From Heterostelium album PN500 (Eukaryota > Evosea > Eumycetozoa > Acytosteliales > Acytosteliaceae): a stretch of DNA of 64,000 bases. The notes beneath the pieces were generated by a model. The model was not told where the DNA came from and did not search any database. It worked only from the letters and a program-made list of their open reading frames with translations. The stretch spans positions 806,001 through 870,000 of the forward strand of contig NW_008805076.1 in NCBI RefSeq assembly GCF_000004825.1, in the 5' to 3' direction. Every line of letters begins with the position of its first letter. Position 1 is the stretch's first letter. Shown here in pieces: positions 1 to 13,982 of the stretch. The translations under genes were made by a program, and so were the position numbers.

Positions 1-810
1 CAGATATTCCTACACTACGGTGCACTTCAGAATCGTGAGTTGGCACTCTACTATGGATTCGTAATCCAAGATAATCCGTATGATAGTATGTTGATTGGAT
101 TCGATCTGCCAGACGAAGATACACCGGAGATCACCAAGAGCAAGCAAGATCTACTCGCTGCCAATCTGCTGTCGATCGATACACACTACCTCAGAAAGAG
201 CAATATTCCACCCAAGGTTTTGGCAGCTCTGAGAGTGGCGTTGATGACACCGGAAGAGTGTAATCCATACGTCGACATCTGGAATCCTATCACTCGTAGA
301 AACGAGGAGTCGATGCTGCACACTCTCTACTCGACGGTATTGATGTTTTTGAAACAATTCTCGTCGTCGTGGGAAGAAGACAAACAGCTATGCGAACAAG
401 TCACCTCCAGACAGAAATCACTACTCTCAAAGATTACCAATAGTAAAGAAAGAGTGGATCGTAGCGGTAGTAGTGGCGGTAGCAGTGGCGCCAGCGGTAA
501 CCATCAAGAAAATGATGATGATGATGATCAACATGAAGATGACGATGATGCTAATGAACAGCAAGAGGATGATGATGAGCAACAATCATCGGAACAAATG
601 AAGATTGTACTCCAATACAGAATTGAACAGAAGCAGATATTGACTGGTACTCTTCAGAAGATCATTGAACGTATGACAGAAATGGGTATCGAGATTCCAA
701 AATCACCAAGTGAATATTCTGACGATGAACAAGATTATAACGAGGATGATCAAGATGATGAAGATGAAGATGATGATGATGAGCAATACTTTAGTGATAG
801 TGAGGAGTAA
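1..810 (+). CDS. SET-domain lysine methyltransferase (Rubisco LSMT/SETD3-SETD6 type), 3' end only
   Basis: The reading frame is open from base 1, so the gene starts before the window; the stop is TAA at 808-810. The first residues (HYGALQNRELALYYGF, then DNPYD) match the end of the SET domain in the Rubisco-LSMT/SETD3/SETD6 class. In that class this stretch lies by the S-adenosylmethionine and lysine pocket and is followed by a helical substrate-binding domain. A mainly helical segment of about 120 residues follows and fits that domain. The C-terminus is low complexity: a Ser/Gly run, then Asp/Glu-rich blocks, one around 510-580 and a second just before the stop. By family this is a protein lysine (or histidine) methyltransferase; the substrate cannot be read from this part. 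The catalytic N-terminal half is outside the window. No introns are seen in the visible part. Confidence 0.8.
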   Translation, partial: QIFLHYGALQNRELALYYGFVIQDNPYDSMLIGFDLPDEDTPEITKSKQDLLAANLLSIDTHYLRKSNIPPKVLAALRVALMTPEECNPYVDIWNPITRRNEESMLHTLYSTVLMFLKQFSSSWEEDKQLCEQVTSRQKSLLSKITNSKERVDRSGSSGGSSGASGNHQENDDDDDQHEDDDDANEQQEDDDEQQSSEQMKIVLQYRIEQKQILTGTLQKIIERMTEMGIEIPKSPSEYSDDEQDYNEDDQDDEDEDDDDEQYFSDSEE

Positions 811-3028
811 CACTAAAATAAAAAAAATATATGTCTTGTAAATATTATATTTGGTAAAACACATACAACTTATTGTTTCAAGCTCCCTCACAATTCAAAT
901 CAAATACAAACAACCTCGCTCGATCCACACCAATCACAATCAAATTCAAAGTTGAATTGAATGTTTCAAGTGATTTTTGTTTGAATCTATATGATTGGTT
1001 ATTGAAGTGCTTAATTATTATAATCTTACATATCAAAATCAGATAACATTTATATAAAACAATTTGAAATTTTGGGATTTTAGGTTGTATGTAGATCATG
1101 ATGATGATGATGATTGATTGATTGATGGTTGATATTACAATTGTGTAATGTGGTGTAACCAATAGGATTGTAAAAGAGAATAATTGTATCTACCATCTTC
1201 CACAAATAGTCGGTTTGTAGAGTAAGCAGTCAAATCAAAATCTAAAAAAAACTATCTGTCTACACTTTTTGTTTATGATTGTAAATCACAAATCTTAAAA
1301 GTAGTTTAGTTGAAGTGAAGTAATGTGGTTTAATATTTATTTGATCATAAATAAACTATCTGTCTTTCTATCTGTTTCAATTTCAAATATTTCATTTATT
1401 GAATATATGGTTAGATTTACATAAATCACATAAACAAAAAGTGTAGTGGATAGTAGTATTGAAATAGAATAGAATAGAATGCTTGAATGACCGATGAATA
1501 ATAGTAATATTTATTTAACACACACTAAAACTCTATCCATTTTCTACACCAAGTGTTTGTGGTAATCAATAAATAAAATAACCATTCGTAAAGGAAGTGG
1601 ACATTATAAAATAATAGTTTTGTTGGTATTATCTGATAGTAAGATATAAAAAAATAATATAATACATGTGGTAATTATTTAAATTAATTAAATAAATTTG
1701 AAAATAAAAATGTGTGTGTTATGTGTGTTAGAGAGAGAGAAGTTGGGGTGTTTTTTTGTGTTAATGTGATTTTATTGATCAAAAGGTTAAACAATCATTG
1801 GTTTAATGATTGAAGACTGATTTTTTTAATGATGATGTTATGTTGTTTAATTATAAAGGGTAATTTTTTTATTTTTAAATAAAGTGTTTATTGTTTTAAA
1901 AAATTTTTTTAAAAACTATCAAAAAAGAAAAAAATGGATTTATTTAATTGTGAATCTTATAATTGGCGTCGCTAGAAATAGATAAGTTGTGTGAGGGGTT
2001 TTTGTTGTTGGTTGGAAATAATGTGGTAGTGGGTGATTGTGCTGAGAGTGAGTGATTATGGAAGGGCGATGATGGTACCTCTGCCTCCGCAGTGCATTTG
2101 TTTGTTGTTGTTGGTTGTTGGTTAATAAATAAACACAACAAGAAAGCACAACAACAACAGAACAACAACAACAACAACACACAAACAACTACATTTTTAA
2201 TATCAGTACAAACTAAACTACTACTTATACAATAATAGTTGTTATAACAAACGCTTTTATACTACTCAACTCTTACTATATATATATTCTTTTTCTTTAA
2301 ATTGAATAAGAGAAAAAGATAGAAAGTAATAACCAAACAATCAAGTGCAACAAGAAGAATAACAAGAAAGTTATAAACATTAGAGATTAAAATAGTTTCA
2401 AAATATTTAGTTGTTGTTGTTGTTGTTGTGTTGTTTAAATCTCTTAATATCGATATCATTATTTTGAACATAGACCATTAAATCTTTCTATCTATCAGTC
2501 AATCAATCATTCAATCAAATTCAAATCAACTCAATTTCACAATAAGCAATTTATATTTATTAAAAAAAAAAAAAGAGTCTTGTGATTTGGGAATTCTTGG
2601 ATTTTTCAATTACACAATCAAAATAGTATAACAACATAATAATAGTGATTAAGAGAAGAGATCTTTCTTCTATAATCAAGCCAATTGTGTGTGATGGTCA
2701 TTTTACCAATTACACTCCTGGAAAAAAATTAAAAACCATTCATTTGAAGTAAAATCCAGTTAAATCCACAATAATTATTATTAAAAATCTATTCCAACTT
2801 TTATTCACTTCACACAACGATTACACATTATCTCGATTTTCAACTATCGGTATCCATCCGATTTTCCAAGCCATCAAGGAAAATAGTTTATTTTTTAAAC
2901 ATTATTATTTAATTATTTAAAAATTTTTGTTTAAAAAATAACAAATATATCAATTATAGTTTTAATATATCTTTATCTATATTTTTATATTATTTACATA
3001 GTTTTGATATAATAATAATAATTAAAAA
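811..3028. other. Intergenic region upstream of the adenylyl cyclase
   Basis: This 2.2 kb AT-rich spacer contains no reading frame that looks coding. It holds simple repeats: GATG/TTGA runs near 1098-1127, a GAGA run near 1731-1740 and CAA/GTT triplets at 2098-2180 and 2410-2430. The small frames overlapping those triplets are repeat artefacts. The length fits a long promoter for the developmentally regulated type of gene downstream, but no specific element was identified. Confidence 0.5.
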
Positions 3029-6000
3029 ATGTCATACTATAATTCTTGCTATGGAGCAAGTTTTACTGCGAATCGTGAAATAAGATTCGATGATTTTCCA
3101 ACTATATATGCTACAAGCCCAACCAATAATAATAACAATACCGCCATCAATATTAATGTAAGCAATACAAACTTGAAGAGAAGTAATCTTCAACCAATTC
3201 CAGTTCAGCCACCACCAGCATTATGTTCGTCTTTTTCGCTTGCCAGTTTCACAGATACCCACATTGAGCTGGAATCAAGAAACAGAAGTAACACCTATCA
3301 TGACCCACAGATGTGTCAAAACATCTCCACCATTCAACAAAGAAATCGTAGTAATTCTGTTGTTACCACTTTAAATAACAAGATTGACATTGAAAATCAA
3401 ATGATTTGGAATGATTATTCTATTTCCAAAGGTAAATATATAAATTAATAATATTAATACCTAAGTTATTAATAAATTATTTTATTTTAAAAAATATAAC
3501 CAATACTATCCGATAATTATAGATTCAGTATTTGATGAACCTGTCAATTTCAATAAATTCACTCTAAGTTTAAAAGATAATTTAGAAAGTTCTTTTTTAT
3601 TTCACCATTTCTATAAATATAGAATTTTATTAAGTGTAAGTAGTATCATTTATTTTATTAATTTTCTTTATTTATTTATTAATTTTTAAATTTAATTATT
3701 ATTAGGTATTAAATATAATTGGATTGATTGCAGCAATCATTTCATTATACAATGGCAGAAACGATATTTTTATGATAGTGATTAGAAGTATTGTTGTGAT
3801 GTCATATGGATCGATGGTTGCAACAGGATTTCTGCAACCGAATTTCTATAGAGTTGTCTTTAATGTGGTATTCACAATATGTAATATATTATTCTTTCTC
3901 TCGTTGGCCAGAGAATATCTTTCAGAAACACCATCTACCTATCTATTTATTTATGCAATTTTCTTCCTATCACTCTATTCGTTTGGAATCATAAAATTCC
4001 TATGGATGATTCTACTGAATTCCACCATATGGTTGATATCGGTTATCTATATATTCTACAATCATCTCGCTATCTACACATCCATTTCATATCTATTATA
4101 TTTCTCTATCATTTTCCTACTTGGTGTTTCAAGTATCTATGTTTTAGAGAAATCAAGAAAACATGTAAGTAGTAGATCAATCAAGTTTTGATATTTATTA
4201 TACAAAATAATTTATGTAATATTAATATTCATTCCTACAGAGTTTTGTTAATAAGATTAAAGTTATAAAATCAACAGATGAAATTCAAGAAGAGAAAGTA
4301 AAGTCTGAGCAATTGGTATCAAAGATTCTACCGGAATTCATTATCAATATGATGAAAGAAATATCATGTGACACTCCATTTCCATTACTTTCAAAAGTAT
4401 TTCCAGATTGTAAGTAATATAAAAAAAACAATAGATAGTTTATACTTACTAACAATTATCAATATTTATAATAAAGGTTCTGTATTATATTGTGATATTG
4501 TTGAATTCACAACTTTATCTTCAAAGGTAACACCCAATCAATTGGTTACATTGTTAAACCAAATCTTTACAGAGTTTGATAAGGTAGTTGCTTCACATGG
4601 CTGTGAGATGATAAAAACCGATGGTGATGCATTCCTATGTGCAGGTGGTCTTACCATTCAAAATGGAAATCACTTCAAAGCCATCGTGGACACTGCATAT
4701 GATATTTTGAATCTAAAGATTCTTAAACATAATAGTTTAGATATTGAAGTGAAGATTAGAATTGGTGTGGCGAATGGAACTGTTATTGGAGGTATGATCG
4801 GTTCACAGAAATTCCAATTCGATCTCTGGGGAGAAGCAATTGCGCTGGCTCATGCACTCGAACAAAGTGGATGTCCTGGAAGAATACACGCTATCAAGAA
4901 AGGTCTTGAGTTGCTCGGTGACAAGTACATCTCCGTTGAGAATCCATCGACACCCGACGAGTTTCAACAACCTACTTACTTTATCTATCCAAACCAATCG
5001 ACTACCACTACCTCTGATGATAGTAGTAGTTGTTCGTCATCGTTGTTATCCGGCGCTATCGTGCCAGTGAGTGCCAGTCCACAGTCGACCACAAGTGAAT
5101 CCACTGTATTGGATATCAGTGAAGTAAACTCATCTTCCACCTCTACAAGTAGAAGTAGTTCCAACAGTAACAATAACATAACGATCGGTGGTGGTGGTGA
5201 AGATGCAAGTTGTCAACACTCTGCATCTAATCTGGAGAACATTGTTTCAAAGACAAAACAGCTGTTAAAGTCAACCAATCTATTCCCAGCGAATGGTGTT
5301 GATTCCGAGTCAAAGCATATCGACGAGACCGAGTGTTATATATTCGATCGGTTCACAAGATTCAATCTCTATCTGCTGATGTTTAGAAATTGGTATGTCG
5401 AACGATTCTTCTACAAACACGTTATCAATAGAACCGTCTGTGAAACCAGAGTGTTCCTTGTGATCGGTGCATTAATACAAATGATATTCGGTGTCAATGA
5501 CTTTCTATTGATACCCATTCAAGGTCTTTACTCAACGAGAACACTCTACATATGGATAGCTACATTGTATGTTATCTACTTTGTCTTTACGTTTACACCC
5601 TTCTTTAGAAGACCGTTTACACACCAGATTGGATCGTTTTTCTTCCTGATGACAACAGCAATACTCACCGTATTGATCATGCAACCGTCTTCATCGACAA
5701 ACGCCACCACTTTCAGCAGTGATAGAATACCATTGGTTAGACTTACTATCATACTTTTCTTCTCCACCGTATTTCATTCTTTGAATTATTTATTCTCTGC
5801 TATAATTATTATAATTTTAACCAGTAAGTATAAACATTACTACTACTACTACTATTTAATTTATAACTATTATTGTTTATTAACTTTTTGTTTTATTAAA
5901 ATATAGTTTTATATTTTGTTTATTTTGGTAGATTATCATTTTTTGATATGACAATTGCTGATTACTTTGGTATTGCTATATTCATTCTATTGCTTTTGGC

Positions 6001-6939
6001 ATCACTCTATATTATGAAACTTGAAATCAGAAGAGCATGGTTAATTAGATCAAATGTTAAATACAAAAGTTTAGTTTTAGTTGATGAGAAAGAGAAATCA
6101 TCTAAACTATTGCATCATATATTGGTATGTTTAAATTAGTAATGAATATCCTAATATAGTAAAGTATTAATCATTCATTTATGTAGCCACCACATATAAC
6201 AGAAAAGATAATAAAAGATAAAAGCAATAATGGTAATGGTATGCTTATATCACAGAATCACAATGCGGTGGTTGTAATGTTTATAAATATACTTGGATTC
6301 GAGAAGCTACAGAATCACCACGAGATACTCTCACATCTCAATAAGATCTTTACTATCTTGGATGATGAAGTCATTCACTACAAGATCGAGAAGATTAAGA
6401 CTATCGGTACGACCTACATGGTGGTAGCCGGTCTGAATCACCATATCAATGGCAACAACAATGTCAACATTGGCAATAGCAATGTCAGTCTCTCGAGTAG
6501 CAGTAGTAGTGAACAACAAGCCTATCTCAGACAATCGATTCAGGACATGGCCAATATGGCGCTGTCGGCCAAGGCATTCGTAAAGTTTATCGATCCGCGA
6601 CTCGACGTGCAGATCGGGATGAGCGTAGGTCCGTGTGTCTCTGGTTGCATCGGTATTCAACGCGCCAAGTTTGACATCTGGGGCGACACTGCCAACACTG
6701 CCTCGCGAATGCAGACCTCTGCACCGCCCGGCAAGATACAGGTTACCAAGGAGGTGTGTCGTCTGCTGATGCGTTGCTTCTACATGGAGGAGCGTGGTGT
6801 CATCCAGGTGAAAGGCAAAGGTGAAATGAAAAGCTTCTACCTCATCGGCAGGAAGACATCGAATGACAACACCATCGACGAACTACCACCACACTGGAAA
6901 GAAGTAAACTTTAAGCAACACGAAGGTAGCTATTATTAA
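3029..6939 (+). CDS. acaA: Twelve-transmembrane adenylyl cyclase, ACA type
   Basis: Seven exons (3029-3431, 3523-3635, 3706-4164, 4241-4409, 4477-5823, 5907-6124, 6187-6939) give 1153 residues. The order is a Ser/Asn-rich N-terminus, a membrane block in exon 3, cyclase domain C1 in exon 5, a second membrane block across exons 5-6, and C2 in exon 7. C1 has both metal-binding aspartates, D388 (CDIVEF) and D432 (TDGDAF), 44 residues apart as in mammalian cyclases. C2 lacks them (N937, T978) but has the adenine-selecting pair K974 (EKIKTIG) and D1066 (FDIWGD), plus N1073 and R1077. Guanylyl cyclases carry Glu and usually Cys at the two purine positions, so ATP is the predicted substrate. ACA makes the extracellular cAMP used in dictyostelid aggregation. 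Some dictyostelids have several ACA copies, so the exact paralog is uncertain. A Ser-rich insert lies between C1 and the second membrane block. Confidence 0.9.
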
Positions 6940-9900
6940 TCAGTAATTAATTAATTAGCAACAACCCAAACTCTGTTAGCAAAACAAAACGAGCAAACAA
7001 ACAGAAAACCAATAAAAAGCAACACAACCATATAATAATCTGTATTATATGTCTTTTTGACACTCCCCACAAACAACAACAACTTTACTTTTCAAAAGTT
7101 AATTGCATTCATACATTATTTGAAATTGTGTAAACTGAGTTTGTTTGTAAATAAACTTCATAGAATTTGTTCACCCTTTTTTTTTTTTTATTATTTTTTG
7201 ACAAACTTTTCTGTGCTAGAACCCTTATTCACAAATTTATTTGAATGTGTGTTCATATGTATTGTTTAAAACAAAGTAGTAATCTTTTCATAATAATTAA
7301 TTAATAAAAAAAACATATATTATAATATTTTTTTTTTATTTTTATTTTTTTAAGATTAAATTTTCATTTTCTAAAAACACTTTTTTATCCTCCCAAAAAA
7401 TAGTATACTTGTTTTTTTGATCATGGTTCAGACAGGCTACACTGAAAAATGGGATCTTATAATGATCTCTAAAATACAATGAAAACCTCTAAATTTAGCC
7501 CAGAGTGTGGTGTAAACCCGCCTTCTGAAAAAGAAATTTTTTTCTTTTATCTTTTTTTTTTTTTCAAACCTCCAAAAAGTTTTTGATTTTTTTGTTTGAT
7601 GATGGTAGGCATCACCCCTTTAGAGCAATGCAACAGTTTTGACGGATCATTAATTATTTTCTAACAAAAAGCTTTTTTTTGTTTTTTTTGTAACCAAATC
7701 TAAACAGTTATTTTATTACAAGCAATATCAATCAATACCAATTCATATTGTTTTTTCACAGATTAGGAAATACGAAAATAAATAAACTATATATATATAT
7801 ACACTATATATTCAATTGTTTTAGATTAAAGATTAAAATAGCGATATTTGTTGAGAAATCAGATTTTAAGTAGATTAACGTTAAATTGACTATCAGAATC
7901 AACATTAAAGAGGATCATCATAAGTCAAAGGTAGGCTTAAAGACTTCATAATCAGTAGTTACTTTTTTTTTTTTTTGTATTATAAGAGAGAAAAACAATG
8001 GTAGATCAGTTCCAAGTTTATAATATCGGTTCACCTATATTCAGTTAATGACGACAACAACAAATAATCTTCATGGTGGATTGTTTGTCATTTTATTACA
8101 TATTATTACATTCTGTATTAAATTCGAGTCACAAAGACAGCAGTTTTAAATTTAACAACAAGTATTTTTATCATCTTTTGTTTTGTGATGTTGATTGCCA
8201 TGTTTCAAACAATTGTTACCTCATCAGCTTATCCTCTCTCTCTTTCAATCACTTTATAAAGCATGCCATTCACATCGATGTAATAGGACCATTCGGTCAT
8301 TCATTTTTATCACACTTGTCAGAAGTGTGAGGCACATAAACTATGTTTGACAGAATTGCTCACAATTTTCAAGTGTCAAATCAAATTCACCTGTGTGTGT
8401 GTGTTTTGTTGGTGTCAAATTTTATTTTTATTAATCACAGATGAAAAGGTTTTTTTTATTTGAAATTAATTTAAATTAAACACCCACCAACCGGTTGTAA
8501 AGTAATATAACTTGGTCACATGTTAGAGTGCTAAAAGAGCGGCATGATCAATCTGTATTGTCGTCGAAAAATACAAAAATAAATTTCTTTTTTGATAATA
8601 ATCACCCCAATTCACTATTAATCCACAATAAGATAAATGGTTGTTGTTGAAAACACAAAACAAGAATAAGGTAGAGAAGAGACAAAGCTGCTTTTTTATT
8701 TATTTATTTTTTCTTATAATTTGAAAAGAGTTCAACAGCACAAACAATTTAATAGACATTCATATTTATATGATTGAATCTATCAACACTCCTCAAGTTA
8801 AAAAATCGATTTTAAAAGCTTTCCTCGATGAATCTCACATTAATCCACACTCTTTAGAAAGTCAGTCTTCCCTCCTCCTTATCTGTATCTTATCTGTGTC
8901 TATATCCTTACATCTATAACATCTATCTGTACTACCTATAACACATTGATTTGATTCAAGAGACCAAGTAGTGTATCAGCTAGTCATTCTTAAAACAAAA
9001 CAAAACAACCATTTCAATCAGAAATTCAATCAAGCTTAAACTATTAAATCACTCAATCAAATTAATCAATCAACCAAACACACTCACACACCCAGCTCAC
9101 AAACAAAATAATTTCAGCATATCTTTCCTTCAATTTCGACAAAATAACTACTGCAACATTTTTGTTTACCTTCTATATTAATGATTTATTTCCTATTTTA
9201 AACAACAAAAACAATAACGATAGTAGTTAGCAACTTAAAAGGTAGTGATCTTCTGAGCTGTAATTATAGCAACATCATTCATTTTAGGTACAGGTTGATT
9301 TCGATTTTCACTTATTCTTTTATATTTGTGGTTAAACCATCAAACCAAACTACAGGCATCAAGAGTAACTAGAAAGTTACCAACAATAATAATAATAATA
9401 ATAACAACATTGGTCTAACAAGATTAATATATCATCGTTTGTCCTTTTACAATAACAGCCTTAATACTTTGACATCAATAACAAACAAACCAAATCAAAC
9501 CACAAATCTAATAACAAATCATTTCAATCCATCAAATAATTTTACAAACAATTTTATAACTTGGACATCGTTTATCTTTCATCTTTCTTAAAAACCAATC
9601 ACTTGACTTGCTCCCTGACTGATCAGTTAAGTATGTAAATATATCATTCAATAATAAATCACTCAGGCAACATCAGACCAATAATAAACAGGATTAATAA
9701 TAACTACTACGATTCAATCGATTATTGATCAAACACAATCATCCAACACTATCTACCACTACCCACCAACTAAATCAACCACATCAATACCAAAACCAAG
9801 TACTTTACTACCTTTTAAAAAAAACAATAACAATAACAGCAACAACAAACAATCAAACAAACATTTCAAATTGAAAACAATTTTATATTTATTCCATTTT

Positions 9901-12145
9901 CCAATTTTCAAAGTTGACATTTTCTCATAATAATCAATATATAATACTGATAGCATTGTTATTGTATAACTATAGTATTGTTTAGTGATACCAAGCAGTC
10001 GATCGAACATATATAGACAAAAAAACTTTAAAACTCTGCCTTTAAGAATTGTAAATATCTTGGTAGTAGATGAATAAACATTAGACCAATCCTCATCAGC
10101 ACCTACCACAACATTATCATCACAATTCATCAGTCATCTTCAATTTTATTTTATATCTATATGTTTACATAAAATAACCACCCCACCATTCATAATAACA
10201 TCAAGGTATTGAATTTCAAACCATCTATCCCCAACCAATATATAAACAAAAAAAAAACTAATTATATACAATCGACTTTTACTACGATTCAATATATAAA
10301 TCTACACCATCCAAATTAATCATGTATTATTTACAATAAAATAATAAATATTACTCGTGTTTGTTTGTTGTTGTGTTGCAATTTCAATCCCTCACCCCAT
10401 CACCACTACTACCACAATAAATACTCACCCACATCAATCAATCATTACCACTACTCCACTTTTTATATTTCCCCATACATAACATAATAGCATCATCGTA
10501 TAGACTGTTTTACTTATCAAGCAACAAAACTATCCAAACAACCAACCAAAAAAAAATATTATAGAATATACAAATCCACAATATAATAATTTGAACAATT
10601 GAAATTATCACTAGTAATACCAACAGCCAATTGTATTAATTAATTCTATGTGTAATATAATGATGATAAATGCATGACTACTATTTTTTCTACCTATCAT
10701 TTAATATATAAACACTAAAAATAATAATTTCAATCAGTAAATTAATTCAATTGACAAACAAATATCAAAATAATTCAAATTGAATAGTGTTATCGATATT
10801 TTAGCGTTATTGAATCAAACATCATAATAATAATAATTATTTTATATCAGAACTAATAAATAAATCTGTTTGTTGTTGTTGATTTTATTTTATTATTAAA
10901 AAATAATAAAATAATAAAAAATATAAACATAGAATAGATAGACAGGCAGAATAGAAATTATCTTGTAGTTGATTAATAATTTAAATAGGCATTTTCTCAG
11001 TAGGAATCATAATTAATCAATTAAACAAACAAACAAACAGACAATTAAATCAATCAATCTCGTAAAAATGAAATCCAATATCGACAAAAAGACTATCAAT
11101 CAATCAATCAATCAATTCGATTGTCAAAAATTGTTTCACTCAATCTTGGACATTTTGTTACTTTCAAAGTTGATCCAAATCAGCATTCGATTTAATTATA
11201 ATATACATGTTTTAATATATATCGTCATTTCTAATATGACTCACTAGATTTAGTTGATATCGCTGATTCTAATTCAGAAATTTACTTTACTATTTTTATT
11301 ATATTTATACACATAGAAAGAAATTTAATTTAATGATAATTTAATAATAATCAAAAATATTTTTAAATATTAATATATCTAATTAAAAATTTCTAAATAC
11401 CCTTGGATATTATCTCCAAATATAATAACAACAATAATAATAATACACCATAAAAATCAATATATCACATGTAAGAACTAATATCTAGGCAATGGCAATT
11501 TATATCAAAAGCATTACACATTATTTGAAAATAATATTTATAACTTGATAAATTGAAATTCTTTTAATTATTGTGATCCAAACACCTTAATAATATTCTT
11601 TTTTTCACCACGCTGACCAGTTATAATCACAATATCCTTTTTTTTTTGTGTGTTTTGATCTTTTTTTTTAATTGGGTCAATCACAGATACAAAAAAAACT
11701 ACCTTTTTTATTTATTTTAATAATATTGTTTGTTTGGGTGTAATACACATAATAAAAATAACGATAATAATATTTAAATCAAAAAAAACAATAACAATAG
11801 TGATCATTTTATTAACTTAATTTGCCTTTAGAATTAATAATAGGTTATTAGATTTAATTTAAAAAAAATAGTAGTTCTCTAAAATCAATCAAGTTTGCAC
11901 TTTTCAACTAATATATTAATATTATCAACCAATCATTGGAAATCTAAAAATCACACAATCTAAAGTCTTTAGATAATTATATTTAATCAATAATCAAAAT
12001 CAAATATAGTAATTATAGTTGTTAAACAACACAAACACTTAAACCAACAACATCATCATTTTCCACAATTACCCAATCCAATCAATTACAGTAGTTAGAA
12101 TATTTTTAAAAATATACTTTAATTTTTTAAAGTAATACAAAAACA
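6940..12145. other. 5.2 kb gene-free region
   Basis: No convincing coding exon was found on either strand. The longest ATG-started frame (123 residues, minus strand, 9759-10130) has no recognisable domain, and its C-terminal half is the reverse of CAA-rich repeat DNA. Between about 7420 and 7650 the sequence is less AT-rich than its surroundings, with no coding frame. Tetranucleotide repeats (CAAT type) occur near 9050-9080 and 11040-11116, with AAT runs near 9385-9405. Much of this may be promoter for the GTPase gene that starts at 12146. An unrecognised non-coding RNA cannot be excluded. Confidence 0.45.
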
Positions 12146-13474
12146 ATGTTTAATATAAATCCATATAAAGTAAGTAGTATTTATTTATTGAAAATTAAAA
12201 TATTCTAACAACAAATTTCTTTAAAGAAAAAATCTTTATCGCCTTTTACATCGAGTTCCTCATCATCAAAGGATAAAAAGAAAAAGAAGGAAGAGAAAAT
12301 ATCATCATCACCATCGTCAGCCACTTCAACACCAAACATCAGAGGCGGAGAAAACAGTTTGTCGTTGACTTCCATCTCTGAGATTACGAATTCACTTTCC
12401 AACACACACACTCATACAGATACTTCAAACACCAACGAGGAAGTTAGTGAGCAAGGCGATGACTACGATCCATTCCTTTCGATCCTCGAAGAGCCAATCG
12501 AGGAGGGTGGCATCGAGAAAGAGACCACCGAGGAGCTACAAGAGATGCTGGCCGTGCTCAAAGGTGTACAGAACGAGTGTAACGTGCTGCTGTTGGGACG
12601 TACCGGTGTCGGAAAGTCATCCACCCTCAACACAGTGTTTGGCATCGATATTCCAGTGCACTCCAGTGAGTCTTGTACCCAAGAGCCTTTTACATACAGT
12701 CGCAACGTCAATGGATTCAAGCTGAATATCATCGATACACCAGGATTTCTCGATAGTCAGGGTGACGCAGTGGACGCCGCCAACATGTTGAAAATACAAA
12801 AATATCTATCGGGCAAAACAATTCACTGCGTTTTGTTTGTTGAGAAATTCACAGAGACGCGTTTCGACGGTGCACATCAACTGGTCATCAATCAATTCAC
12901 AGAGAAGCTAGGACCACAGCTGTGGCGTAATGCCGCCGTCGTCCTTACCTACGCCAATTCAGTTTTGCCAGATTCATGCTACGACGGATTCGACGAGGAA
13001 GACGAAATCGGTCCATGGAAAAAGCACTTGGAGTCGCGTAGTCAGCAGTTTAAAAAATTCTTTTCCGACATTTTCTCAAAGTTGCCACAAGACGATTTCC
13101 CACCAAAGAATATTGCAGTGTACGCCATGGAGAACTCAAGACGTTGTCGTCGTAACGAACAGGGTCAACGTATACTTATCGATGGAACCCCATGCTTACA
13201 CCTCTTGATTAGCGGTCTGCTGCGAATGGTCGATCCAAAGACAGCGTTCCTTTTCATGGGTCATCTCCGTGCAAAGAACAAACCTGGAAAAACACACAAG
13301 GGTGATCAACTGGATCGTGAACGTTCCATCTTTGACAATCTCGGTGAAATTCTCAAACTATTTGTAGTGCCACCATTTGATCAACTTGGAAAGGGTCAAG
13401 TAGCAAAAATCCTAGAAAGTTGGGGTAAAAAATTGGATAGATATGGTAATCTTCCAAATTTACTCAAGATATAG
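12146..13474 (+). CDS. AIG1/Toc34-like (septin-related) GTPase
   Basis: A 24 bp first exon (12146-12169, MFNINPYK) joins exon 12227-13474 in phase, giving 423 residues. The first 100 or so residues are Ser/Lys-rich and acidic low complexity. The G domain has the P-loop GRTGVGKS at 132-139, G3 DTPG at 178-181, a TYAN sequence at the G4 position instead of NKxD, and ENS as likely G5. This pattern is typical of AIG1/GIMAP and Toc34-like GTPases, which bind membranes as dimers. The fold is clear but the role is not: no C-terminal membrane anchor is seen, which distinguishes it from Toc34 and many GIMAPs. The short first exon is supported by a clean GTAAGT donor and a TTTAAAG acceptor. Codons here are richer in G and C than in neighbouring genes, as expected for a well-expressed gene. 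Confidence 0.8.
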
Positions 13475-13982
13475 ATTTATTATTATTATTTTCATTATAT
13501 TATTATTATCATCATCAAACTATTTATATTTATAAATTCTCATATATAATTATTTACGTAATATCACAACAAACTCCAACGGTAAAACAAAAAAAAAAAA
13601 AAAAAAAAAAGAAAAAAATAGTTCTACCCCCTCTTTCTTGGATGGTTCACTACTCTCTCTTTGGTTTGTCCAAACATAGACCAAAGCCAGCGATTACACT
13701 ATGCGTTTACAGTAAACAACGTTTTAAATTTACCTTCCACTCCATAATAATAATTCATCTAAAATTATTTTATAACAAAACCAACATAACTAAAATGACA
13801 ACCTGTAAATTAATCAAACCCAACTACATTAAATATATTTATAATCTTACTCAATAAATATGGTTTAAATTTGAGTAAATTCAAAATAATTTATTATCTT
13901 GCATTAATTAATATTATTTTTCCAATTTTTCATCCCTCATTTTTGATCATCATGATTTATAAGTTTCACCACCAAATATTGG
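13475..13982. other. Intergenic region with a long poly(A) tract
   Basis: 3' flank of the GTPase gene. It contains a 22 bp A-run at 13589-13610 and no recognisable gene. Frames at 13642-13857 and 13871-13980 have no domain similarity, although the second one is in frame with the pseudogene that follows. Confidence 0.4.

Noticed and set aside
3029-6939. Guanylyl cyclase GCA as identity of the 12-TM cyclase
   Set aside because: The purine-selecting residues are Lys and Asp (adenylyl type), and the metal aspartates are in C1, not C2.
7598-7660. C/D-box snoRNA candidate (TGATGAT near 7598)
   Set aside because: No matching D box or terminal stem was found.
9759-10130. 123-residue minus-strand frame
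   Set aside because: Low complexity C-terminal half mirrors CAA-rich repeats; no domain or splice context.
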